Part shown: positions 46,401-57,300 of the stretch, in pieces
Layout: every line of letters starts with the position of its first letter
Position numbering within the stretch: the first letter of the stretch is position 1
Assembly (NCBI GenBank): GCA_037074765.1
Contig: JBAMDO010000181.1
Location: 434,001-498,000 of the forward strand
Length of the DNA stretch: 64,000 nucleotides
Direction: 5' to 3'
DNA from: Mansonella perstans
Lineage: Eukaryota > Nematoda > Chromadorea > Rhabditida > Onchocercidae
Notes under the pieces: model-generated
What the model saw: the letters and a program-made list of their open reading frames with translations, nothing else
Told to the model about the DNA's origin: nothing
Databases searched by the model: none
Made by a program: the position numbers and the translations under genes

Positions 46401-47089
46401 AATTTAAATTTTTCATCAAATTTAAATCAAAACTAAGCAAAAATTAGATTACATGGTGCAGTTTCAAACATCTTTAAAAAATGTTCCAATCGTTTAACTT
46501 TTCTTAGGTAGTTTTTTCCTTAAAGTTTTACTTCTACGAAATGGATTTAGTGGACTTTTTCGCCAGTCTGTCACTACGTCCGCATCCATTGGAATTTCCC
46601 AAGCATCATCCCAAACGAACAATTGTTGTTGTTCATTTTCCTTTTCCCGTATCCCCTTTCTATTTCTCGTGAAAGCGGCACGTTTGCCTCGTGAATACGT
46701 TGTTATCGGTTTTTTATCGTAAAGCAGTAAATCTGTTGAATTTGGATGTGATAATCGTAGAAGGTATTCCGGTATTATCGGCACTGCAATAAAAAGAAAT
46801 CATAGAGTCATAGAAGCTGAAAACGAATAAACAGAATAGTGATAAAAATTTCCCTAAACAGAATAGTGATAAAAATGGCTCATTGTATCTGTAGCGGACT
46901 GAATTATTTGTATTATTGCCTAAATTTTTAATAGTTTTCTAAAGGTTGTGTTTAACTTTGCAATGATATAGACATACCAACAGTAGTCAGAAGCATATTA
47001 TCCAAAAATAAAGCAATGTATACGATAAATAGTAACATCTTCCGGTTGTGCCGATATTTATTGATTAATTCAGCAAGCGCGGGTGCCAT
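43498..47089 (-). CDS. cat-1: Vesicular monoamine transporter (SLC18, CAT-1 type)
   Basis: Twelve exons, phases closed, about 566 residues: 47089-46978, 46783-46499, 46394-46151, 45909-45767, 45612-45430, 45148-45047, 44891-44717, 44590-44539, 44348-44285, 44178-44013, 43725-43635 and 43581-43498. TM1 is [20 protein letters not shown] long luminal loop (exons 2-3) is unusually basic at its middle ([26 protein letters not shown]). Later blocks: [96 protein letters not shown] and [20 protein letters not shown]. Known: VMATs exchange two luminal protons for cytosolic dopamine, serotonin, octopamine or tyramine. The AMLEP-LPxWMM and FLPASxSYLIGTN blocks separate VMAT from the acetylcholine transporter. 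The C-terminal tail is short; the last exon is the least certain. Confidence 0.93.
46829..46876. repeat. Direct repeat in VMAT intron 1
   Basis: The string 'cagaatagtgataaaaat' occurs twice, 27 bases apart, within the intron between 46978 and 46783. It is probably a simple duplication. Two copies of one regulatory element is possible but unsupported. Confidence 0.8.
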
Positions 47090-47521
47090 ATTAATGTCAA
47101 TTCTCCAAATTTTTTATTCTAAAATTCTACTGAAAATATCAATTGTTGAAATATAAGCTTATCGTATAATGTTTTCATCTACTCTACGATAACTGACCAA
47201 GATGTTACTCTAGAATTTCTATGCTAATCAGATCATCCATATTTTTTCATATCAAGAAAATATGGTTAAATTCAATTGAAATAAATTCGAATTTGCAATG
47301 GATAAACTGCTGAGAAAAATACATCTATGGAAACTAATGACATGATAAAGATGACAAATTAAGATGTAGTTTGATGACTGAATTTCAGTTAGGCAGCTTG
47401 TTTAAAATGCAATTCAGTTAAGTCAAAAAGTTGATTTCAGATATTGTTTAAACTACAATGTATCAGAACCACACTGATATTTTATTTTCGATAAGAGTCC
47501 AATAAAATGCTCTTTTTAACG

Positions 47522-47578
47522 AGCGAAATTTCATAAATTCATTGATAATATATTACAATGAATATATGAAATTTCGCT
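47522..47578. repeat. Near-perfect 57-bp inverted repeat (hairpin)
   Basis: Arms 47522-47544 and 47556-47578 are 23 bases each and pair at 22 positions, around an 11-base loop (47545-47555). The left arm starts 'agcgaaatttcat' and the right arm ends 'atgaaatttcgct'. It lies about 430 bases upstream of the VMAT start codon. Confidence 0.9.
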
Positions 47579-50500
47579 AATAGAATGTTTATTTTAAATA
47601 AAATTTCAATTTAATTTGAAATCGTAGATGCAAAATAGAAAAGTCACAAAACGTAAGATATCTATTTGTAAAAATAGTTCCATTCTGAAGCCCTAAAAAA
47701 AGTGGAAATTTTGCGAGAGGAAAAAAACCATTTTTCTTTTTTGTTTTTCGATCTTAAACAATAAATTAAAATTTATTGAAATGACCTCACAGATTAGTTC
47801 AGCTTCTTCAGTCTTCAATAAACCGGTAGCAGTGGTATATTTAAGATTTGATTCAAAAAGAACTTTTAAAACGAGAAGTGGTTTGCAGCAGCAATAATTA
47901 TTTGAATAAATTACTCGTATCAGTATAAGCTGTCAATCATTATTTTTCTGGCTTAAAATTACTCTCTCAGTTTTGCTTTAGTCGAAAAACAACATTCGTA
48001 TGTTTGGATATTACGTTCAAACCGCTTAAAAATTTTGATGTCATTATGACACACATAAAAATAACAAATTTTATACTTTTACTCATGCAAAAGAACAGGT
48101 GCAAAAAATTCCATGTGTTTAATAACTACCAGGTGTTTATCCAACTTCTGAGTAGATTAATAAGCATGTATACATTACGTATGAATCTCTTAAATTTCAG
48201 TAACTTCTTGAATTTTCAAAAATGAGAATATGAATTGGGACGAAAAAAGCAGTGTGAAATATTTTTATCATACATCTGCTATTATGGCACATATGATCGA
48301 GTTCACATAAAATAATGGAAAAAAAGGAAGATTAAAGGAAAAGGCAAGAATAAACCAGAAATATTCATAAGAAATTTAATAACGAAATGATGACTAGCTT
48401 ACATCATGATTCTGCTGGATTAATCAATTTTTTCAGGCATTCTTCGAGTGAGAAATGTCTATTCATATGCTAAAAAACCGAGAAATTCATTATCTTTGAC
48501 TGAAATGAAATTTTCCAGAAATGAGATTAACCATGCAAATTATCGATGCTATTCTGATAAACAATCATCTTGATAATAATAGAAAAGAGATTTTCAGCTT
48601 TTTTATTATATTGCATCTTTTATGTAGTCCAACTTTTGAAGGAAAAAATCAGAATTCGTACGTAAGAAAAAATAGATTTAAGAAATATTCCAAATGGAAG
48701 TAAGCCATCGCTTGTGGCTTGAAGCTGAAAAACATATACATGGTAATAAGTATCCGAAGAAAATAAACTTTTTGAGGACTCTTTTAAAATAACCGAAAAA
48801 TCTTGAATCTTCACGTATGTCTTTTTATTGTCGGACGGAAAAAATTATGGTTAAATGAACTGTATTGAGGAAATTAAACTGATTCATTACGGTTAGAAAG
48901 AACCGAATCTGTCAATTTTTAATAACATTAGGATTGCATGGATATATTTAGTCTGAGATGTCTCCATTTTGCAGAAAGAAAAATTGATTACAAATAATTA
49001 AAGGAGTTACTGGATTGGACCAGACATTATAGATTCTGATTAAAAGGATAGCATTTAAACTTCGAAGATTTTTCCGTTACTCAATATCCATCAAAAACAG
49101 ACAGCCTTTTGAAGCTAAGAATTTTTCTTGCAATCAAGAATTTGAGATCAGAGATGTATGGTCTTTCAGAAGTCGAACTCAAAAGGGTGAGGTCTGCAAG
49201 CAATATTTATTTGATGCACTAAATGAAGTCTCAGCTACTGATTTTAAAAATAGATTTTACGAATGATTTAATAATTTGCATAAATAAAGTAACTGATATT
49301 AGCTCAATACAAGGGACAAGAACGTTGACGTCAGTCAGGCCTGAAAGTGACCAGGAAGAGTAGGCAAAATAAAAACGTCAGATCCTGAAGATCGTAAAAA
49401 AAAAGAAAATAATACCTCATAAGACGATCAAATCCTCCTTCTTCAGCTGTAGATAAATAATTTAGTTAAGCTATTAACGGTTATCCATGAAGTGATTCAG
49501 AATAATGAGAAAGGGAAATGAATTATTGAAGAGGTTTTCAGAAAATTTGAGTGTAGATGACACTTCACAGAAAACAATTCAGAAAAAGCTTATTATTACG
49601 AAGAGGATATTGAAATGCTCTAGTTAACGTATGATATATTTGAATAACTACAAAGCAGCTACAAAAGTTTTGAATTTGAAGAGAAGAAAAACTTCGGTTG
49701 AATAAAACTGACACAAATTATTTTATTGCCTCCTCAATAATAGATAATTGGTAAATGCTTTTACTTTATCTATAAAAGTGAAATTTGCATTATTCTTTAT
49801 GACTTTTTCAAATCTTTTCATATCGCATCAAGTTGATGTTTTGAAATAGCTATATTTCGATAAAATTAAAGTTGAATTTCGATAAATAAAATTCTTTTGA
49901 GAATTTTAGCGTACAGGGCAAAAATCACACAATATTTGCAATTTATTTACATCGGAAAGTTGTAGCAAAATTTTATGATCATTTCCATCCACTGCAATTT
50001 TGAAATTTTTCGCTGCGCTTTATTCTGAAAATCGCCAAAAAATGACACAACCTCGATTGTATATTAAATCTTACAAATAACCGTATGAGTAAGTAGAAGA
50101 TGGGTGCTGAATTCAAAAATTGAAGAATTTGTAATGATATGAATGGGAGAATGCAATCAAAGTGTCGCTTTTCGCTAGAGTTATCATGTATAATAAATTG
50201 AGTAGAACACGGAAATCTGTCAATAAATTGAGCAGTATGTTTGGAAAGTTCGCCAACAGAAAAAAAATAAAAAAACCAAGAAAGGATTTATTACTTGCAG
50301 TGTAATTCTTTCTTACTTCATCAAGCTCTTTTTTATTCTATCAAATTTTCAAATATTTTTGAAATCATGCTGATACATAAAAAAATAACAATAGAAAATG
50401 ATAATAAATAATGACGCCTACGGTAGTGTCTACGGTAATCCATATAAAAAATTTTATTCAAAACAAATTCTGAAACATATTTAGTGAAATTATAAACAGA

Positions 50501-50613
50501 GTAGGGATTTTTAAGAACCGCTGTTGTCACTGTCTTACCAGTTATAAATTAAAATATGTCAGCAAGAAAGATGAGCAAATTATACCTTTTTACTGCATCA
50601 TTTTTGAGTTAGA

Positions 50614-50668
50614 AAATCACTGTAAATGCAATCACTGTAAAAATCACTGTAAAGAAAATCACTGTAAG
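50614..50668. repeat. Tandem 'aatcactgtaa' repeats
   Basis: Four copies of 'aatcactgtaa' spaced 13-17 bases apart. They are intergenic and have no ORF. Confidence 0.85.
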
Positions 50669-51848
50669 AAATTTTGAATTAGGAGCATAGCAATTGCAAG
50701 TTATTGTGAACAATATAAAACACGCAATAATAAACTGAAAAAGTATGAATAACATTTTAAAGTAGTTTTAACTATTCGCATCGTTATTTCATAGATTAGC
50801 TGCGAAAAAAATTTTCTTTTCTAAATTAAAATGAAAAGATAGCAAATGTATTTAATATTTAACTTGACATTTTTGAAAAGCTCAGTCAATATCGCACTTG
50901 CTAGCTCACAAGTCTTTCTAATAATTAGACCATTAATTTAATTTCGCGCTCTGTGTTTCTTTTAAAATCTTTTCCTTCAGAAATTTATATAAATCTCATG
51001 CTCATAATTAGACTATTAATTTGATTTTCTACTCCATCTTTTTTTCTTGAAATTTCGTTTCTCTCAAGTTTTAAGGAGTATCATACTAATAGTTTGACTA
51101 TTGACTTTATGTTTTCATCCTAATTTCTGCTTTCCACTAGCTTTCATAATTGTTTTTTCAATTTTAATTTACTTTATTCATTTAAAACAATGTCAACATG
51201 ACAAAATATGAGTTGCATCAACCATAATTTGTTGACATTACTAAGATTGTCAGAAGTTACCGTTACAAACAATGAAAAAGATAAGAATCCAAGACGTTCT
51301 TTTTCAAAAACTTGGCAAAGTTGTAAAGTTAGTTTGCAAGTATTATTTAATAAAGAACAAAAACAAAGCTGCATCTCGATAGTGTAATTATCATTTATCA
51401 ATTGTGAAATGTTTGAGAATATTAGAGTAGCTAGATTTCCCTGTCATGTTAGGCTCTTATTTTGTCAAGTAGCTCCCATCATTACCATTGCATAGATTCA
51501 ACATGATTCGCAACTCTTCCCAAGCCAAGTTTCGTACATAGCGACTAATCCAACACAAGAATTCGCGATACAGATCTTAAGCAGATCAGGCTACTCAAAG
51601 TAGCGCACTATATGGTTCACCATGACAACTATCTAAACTATGTGGTCTGAATGTCGTTTCCTCGTGTCTTTTCTTGCTATGTTTGGAGGGAAATTTCGGA
51701 TGTCTATTTGTTTTTAAATCACAGATAGTTTCTATACTCTACACAGTAGGTCATTGCTCATTATATTACTTGTTGCGCATTCTTTTTTCAACCAATCAAA
51801 CTGTTCCAAAAATGTTGACATTCTGTCGTGGTTCTCAGTTGGTCACCA

Positions 51849-51886
51849 CGGTCACCCCGTTAATGCACGGTCACCGCGTTAATCCA
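51849..51886. repeat. 19-bp tandem pair containing GGTCACC
   Basis: Two consecutive copies of 'cggtcacc[c/g]cgttaat' plus four bases, preceded by another 'ggtcacc'. The segment is GC-rich within AT-rich DNA about 300 bases upstream of the BOD1/Shg1 gene. It could be a binding-site cluster or a small duplication. Confidence 0.8.
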
Positions 51887-52167
51887 TACTTATTGTGCGG
51901 ATGAAAGGGGATTTACGTGATTTACGAAATCGCAGACTTCGCAGACTAAATATCTGAAGCCTTTTATTGATCGAGTTCTTTATTTTTTTTCTCCATTAAC
52001 AAGCTAATTGAGTATTTTTGTCAGATATGTGTGCATTTGTGATTCGAAAGAACTTTAAAGGACTGAAGTGTCTTTTTTTCATTCGGACTCAACTTTTATG
52101 TTTATAAGAACTTATGAAGTTCTGTGGTGCTTTAAGTTGTCATTTACTTATAATTATATTTTTCAGG

Positions 52168-52188
52168 ATGCGTAAGGAAGGACTGTGA
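52168..52188 (+). promoter_or_regulatory. Six-codon upstream ORF abutting the BOD1/Shg1 start codon
   Basis: ATG at 52168-52170 opens MRKEGL followed by TGA at 52186-52188, and the main ATG begins at 52189. The uORF ATG lies one base after a 'tttttcag' acceptor, so if the mature 5' end is formed there by trans-splicing it is retained. Termination immediately next to the main start would favour reinitiation or leaky scanning. This is inferred from sequence only. Confidence 0.5.
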
Positions 52189-54071
52189 ATGCTTGTGACG
52201 AAAGTAGAGCAAAGCGAAGTACGCCAGCTCGTAGACGCTTTTAAGTCTGAAGGCTCATTTGATAAACTGAGGCGGAAAATCTTCGCAACAATCGCCGCTA
52301 CTGTATGTAATTTTTTCGGAAATTGAAATTCAACAGATCAATATAGTATAAATGCTAGATTATTCAGAACAAGCAACAGGGCGATCATTCAGTTTTTATT
52401 CATCATCCATTTGTGGTAACTTTTCACGATCCGGCAAGGAAATACTACGGTCTTCGCCTTCTGATTTTTGTTATCATGCGGCATTCTCTATTCTTCTCCA
52501 TACATTTAAGACTTCCAGCAATATTTCATGCCTTGTATTGATGTTGTTAATTGCTAATTTTTTACTCTGTAAACTAGTGGTGTAAAGCATAGTAGGAAAT
52601 TATGTTAGATTCAGATTAATATTTCGTGTTTAATTTTTGCATCGAGAGGCATTATAGTGTTGCAGGATCGTTACCAAAAGGTGGCATTAAATGCTGAAGA
52701 AATTGTTGACGATTTACTGAAGACATCTACACCGGATCTCGCTAAAAATAAAGCACTCGATTTGCTCAGGAAAAAGCTTTTTGCTGTGCATAGTACTCAG
52801 TATGGTATCATGATCAGTGAGGTGTGTCTATCTTCCCTTTTTTCTTTTTAGTTCAATTATTGCTAAAATTGGTTTGAATACGAAGTATGTGTAACAGCGA
52901 GTATATGTAACAGCTAATTGATTTTAGGGTTTGGATGCCAGTGAAACATTATGTAATTTACTGGAAGAAATTGGCCACTATGTTGATTCGTTTCTTGGCC
53001 TAACAAAGAAGGAATTGCTTGAAAATATTCATTCGCAACAGCCCATTGAAGATCACGAAGTACAATTATTTCCGTTAATGGAGAGAGTTACTGGTATCTC
53101 CACAAAAGCTCGGATGAAATTAGGAAGACTAAGAAATTTCACCTTTTCAGTTTATTATAGAAATGTCACAACAGTTATTCTTACAGGTTTGTGATATGGA
53201 AATAGATTCGGATTCCGAACAAAGCCCTCAAACTAGTTCAACCAAAGAGATTCCACTATCTGACATAGCTCTTCCACCAACTGCATATCCAAATCCCCAT
53301 GTATCCGCGGCCATGTCATTTCCTCATACGGATCTTGCGAAGGCCGGTGAAATTCTGCAGTTTAATACTCCCATTCATTGCAAATTTATTTTTTTTTTCG
53401 GAGTTTTTCCTTTTACATCTGAAATTGTCAATTTTCGTCTTGAATTTGTAACTTTTTCTGAATTTATAACATTATGTCTAATTTTCAGATGTCATCTGTT
53501 TCAAGCAGTACTTCAAGCAGTTCATACAAAAACTGTCATTCTATGGGTATGTTAACCAGTAGCGTCTTTCTTAAAGATTTTTTTTTTGTGTAGTAGTATT
53601 TACTTTAAAATTACGAAATACATTACAATTATAATATTTCAACCCTTGTCAGTATTTTTAAGCCACCATCGCTTACACTGAATCGATGAATGAAATGAAA
53701 ACTGCTACATCGAAGTCGCTGCTCGAAAATTCTGTAAATGGGAATATTAAAGCTTCATTTACGTCGTGTCAAACACAAAAAAAAATTACAAAAAAGTTTT
53801 ACTCTTACTCGAGAGTAAATTTTGCATTGTTTTTTCTTTCGATGAAAATTTTTCATTTCAATTTATACGCATCATTCCCCTTTTTAAATTTTATATGACA
53901 ATGATTCTACTCATTTTTTAGGTCATGTTGCTTAATTTTTTTAAACATTAGCATTAATTGTGCAAACTGATGCAGGCAGCTGTAGCGTCCAAACATTTCA
54001 TGGCATCAGATGCGCAGGATCATGCGAGGCGTCGGCGCAAGGCTTGTAATGGAGATTTTGTATACGATTGA
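52189..54071 (+). CDS. BOD1/Shg1-family protein (COMPASS or chromosome biorientation factor)
   Basis: Seven exons: 52189-52302, 52666-52821, 52928-53059, 53187-53300 (end uncertain), 53489-53546, 53663-53733 and 53976-54071, about 246 residues. The N-terminal block EVRQLVDAFKSEGSFDKLRR, then DRYQKVALNAEEIVDDLL and KALDLLRKKL, follows the BOD1/Shg1 pattern (L-V..lKs.G.FD..Rr......d...y..l....d..v...L). The second half is acidic and Ser/Pro-rich (MEIDSDSEQSPQTSSTKEI) and ends with a basic patch HARRRRKAC. Known: the domain occurs in yeast Shg1, a subunit of Set1/COMPASS, and in vertebrate BOD1/BOD1L, linked to PP2A-B56 control at kinetochores and to SETD1A. Which role applies here cannot be told from sequence. 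An AATAAA follows at 54306. The gene converges with the vWA gene. Confidence 0.7.
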
Positions 54072-54367
54072 TAGAACTACCTCTCGACGACTGTGATGCA
54101 TTTCATATTCGAGCTTATATTGTTTTCAATTGTAATCACTTTTTCTTCATAGAGCATCAACAAATTACGAAATTTTCTCAGAATGAGTTTTTAGGATCAA
54201 GCTTCCCATATTCTTTCGTGGCTTTCTTTTTTTTTTTTCGGTTATCTGTCGCCTCGAGTTCATTTGTCTTTCAAAATGTTTATATGACGTTTGATTATTT
54301 ATTCTAATAAATACACTTTTGAAACAACACCAAATTTACAGTTAATAAAGAGAATGAAATAAAGTTT

Positions 54368-57300
54368 CTAATCACGTCTACAATTTATCAAGCGCAACAA
54401 ATCCTGTTTCAAATCCTCACTTCGTGGTCCAACATATACCCTTGATGGATCACCCGTCAGTTTCGTCAGATATTCGCTGAAAATTTGTTTTAGAAGAATT
54501 TTGAGGGAGAGACATCTTTGTCACTCATTTCATGTAGTAGAATGGGATGGAGTAGAATGCTAACTATTCCTCTCTTGCTGTTCAGTTAATTTAGAGAGGA
54601 ATGAAACAGTGCTAGAGTGTTGTTCCATTTGTTTTAGATTGAGGATAAGGTATGTTTAATTCTTACGGTTAGTCAGGTGAAACTAGCTGGTATAAGACGA
54701 GATAAAGTAACTCACAAATTGTTAAGGTGTGACATACTGACAGCATAGAAATCAACATTCGGCATTCGGCGAATTTCTTCTGCTGATTTACTGGCATCAT
54801 CTTGGGAGAAACTGCAAGGTGTATATAGAATGAAGAAGTTCCCTTGATCTTTCAGTACGCACTGATTCTATGTGTTTTGTAAATGCAGCCAACTACAGTT
54901 GTACCACTGTTCATCATGGTATTTAATTGTAAAATCCCAAAAGCAAATGACTATCCACAACATGAAAGGCGTACCCATCGCTTACAAGTATCACAGTTGT
55001 TGGTATTCCTTGTCTACGAGTTTCCAAAACACCGATTGAATTTTGCAATGCACGTCCAATGTATGTTGTCCCTTAATGGTAACTGTTTCCTTTCAAAATA
55101 CTGGAATTACAATTCTAAACTAAAGATAGCAAGAGATATTGAGATGGAATGTAACAGTTATCATTAAGCGAAGTTTTTACTGTTACTTCTCCATTCTCTG
55201 TGGAAGTGGCAATAAAAACATCGTTTCAAAGACAACTATTCTGTACAGTGCTCTACCCTTAATTATGTTCAGCAATAAAGCTTATACATCTATCTCCTTC
55301 ATTAGCAAAAACTTTGTGAGAGGTCTATTTTTTCCGAATTTCAGTACTTGTAATCAAAAATAAATCTCTCTAATTATTGACCTTTTTATTTTAACTTTTA
55401 ACTGTACCAATTTTTTTCAAGTAATTCCCCATTGAAATAATGTGCAGATAAGTGATTTCCTATCAAAATAATGTACCAGTAAAATGTCGAACTTGAGACA
55501 GCGCTTCCGCGATATCTTTGATATCTTTATATGTATCGAATGTCCACTCAATTCTCTGATGTGAACTGCCAGCGAATTGAATCAGAGCAACTCGCTGATC
55601 GCCTTCACCAATCTTACAAGAAGAAAAAAGATTTTTTTTTTCTGATCGAAATATTCAATCATTTGAGGAACGCGTAGGTGATTGAGATGCAGCACAGGAC
55701 GGTTTCTGCTTCGTTTTTTAGTAGGCTCTGTTTCATTTTTTAGCGTTGAACTTTTTAATCTGTATATTAAAAAAAACTTTAACATATATTCAATGCATTT
55801 TATTTATGTGATCATCCCTTATGATCAGTTTAATGGATTCTTAAACTAATAATCAGCTACAAGATCACTTAAAAAACATAAATCAAATGAAAAGTAATTA
55901 CTTGCAATTCATTGAGCAGTGATAAAAGATATTCTTTTTGTTGATCGTATATCCTTTGTACTGATCCAGAGCTGTCAACGATGAATAAAATTTCTCGTGG
56001 ACACTGTTCTAAAAAAAATAAATAAATAAATGAATTACTCGGTATTTCTCTACACTGATTTTATTTACCTCGACTTTTTTCTGTGCTTTCGGGTGATCCT
56101 ATTTTTCTTGACTTTCTTGCGGTCGAGATACGCCGTACTGTTGTTATATGTCTGAAATAATAATGAATTGTGTTATAGTCGGTAAATCACAAATCTTCGG
56201 GTGGGAGATGCATATTAACAAGTATGAAGTAACCGGCAGTCTGGAATGTATAATCAAAATAACGGTAAATTTATCGAATATTCCTTGAATAGCAGAGAAG
56301 TCATACAAATACAATTAAAAATTATTAAGATGATAAAGCAGGCTATTTTGTAAATAAACTGATAATTGTGTGTTAAGGGTCCCTCAAAGTTTAATCTGGA
56401 TGAAAAAGCTCAAGCAGTTCGAAAATATGACAGACCGCGGTGTTGACATCGTCTTATTGCCCGGAAGATCAGCCGACCGTAAAGTCCCTCGACTTTCATT
56501 AAACGAGTGATTTACAGGCGGTTTTATCGTTTTTGTTCGTGGATCTCCCTTTCGCAGCTTGGTAAACTTAGGAAGTGTTACACTATTTCCACTTCCTTCA
56601 TTTTTATTGCCCTAAAAATTTGGGTTTATAGTTCATCAGATTTTTAAGAAAAAAACATTGTAAGTATACTGTAGTTATTTTGCTGTCATTAATTTTCATA
56701 TTATCAAAGTTAAAAGGATCATCGCAGTTAATGAAAGGTCTTAGAACTTCTTCGCAAGCATAGTACGACGGTTAGCGCTTAAATTCTTTTCATGATGTTG
56801 TAATACTGAAATTGGTTCGGTAATCCGATTATAGTGTCAAAATCACTAACGTCCTCACTGAAGGTCGATTGCTGCGGAATGATCGGTGTTGCCTCAATAT
56901 TTTCATCTGTAATTTTATTACCTGCATTTGTTTCGGTAAGCTTCCCATTCTGTAAATATAAGTTTTATCGGCTTATTAATAATACTTGGAAAAAATGTTT
57001 TCTATAACGTATCTTCAGTAAACTTTCAGTCCCCACTTCTTCAGTCATAGCATTTTTAGTTTGCTCAGATCGAAATTTATTTAATTATATGATAAAACTT
57101 TTGACTGGTAATTACACTTTTGAAATTACTGTATTTGTAAATTCAGTTTAATAAACTAATGAAACTCGGAAACTAATAAGTAAAAACGATAAAAAAAAGT
57201 CCTAGGATTAATCTGATTTATAAAAGTTGAAATAGGTGCAATCACACTTGATCTTCAAACAAAACTGGTTGTTTAGCTGGAATTTTCCTGCTTTTATGTT

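Larger units (their letters stand above)
47090..52167. other. 5-kb intergenic region upstream of VMAT and of the BOD1/Shg1 gene
   Basis: This is the largest gene-free stretch. It lies between two divergent start sites, so it should contain the transcriptional control of the monoamine transporter. No coding exon is supportable. It holds a 57-bp near-perfect palindrome (47522-47578), 'aatcactgtaa' repeats (50614-50668), a roughly 75-bp diverged duplication around 50920-51060, and a 19-bp tandem pair at 51849-51886. Confidence 0.55.

Noticed and set aside
43498..47089. Vesicular acetylcholine transporter (UNC-17 type) instead of VMAT
   Set aside because: The blocks [12 protein letters not shown] and [16 protein letters not shown] are characteristic of VMATs; acetylcholine transporters have different residues at these positions. 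The gene also does not show the cha-1/unc-17 nested layout.
55582..55785. Open frame on the minus strand rich in Lys/Arg between two vWA-2 exons
   Set aside because: The flanking exons (ending 55902 and starting 55612) join directly in phase 0 and give an uninterrupted vWA fold. Including this segment would insert a foreign block in the domain.
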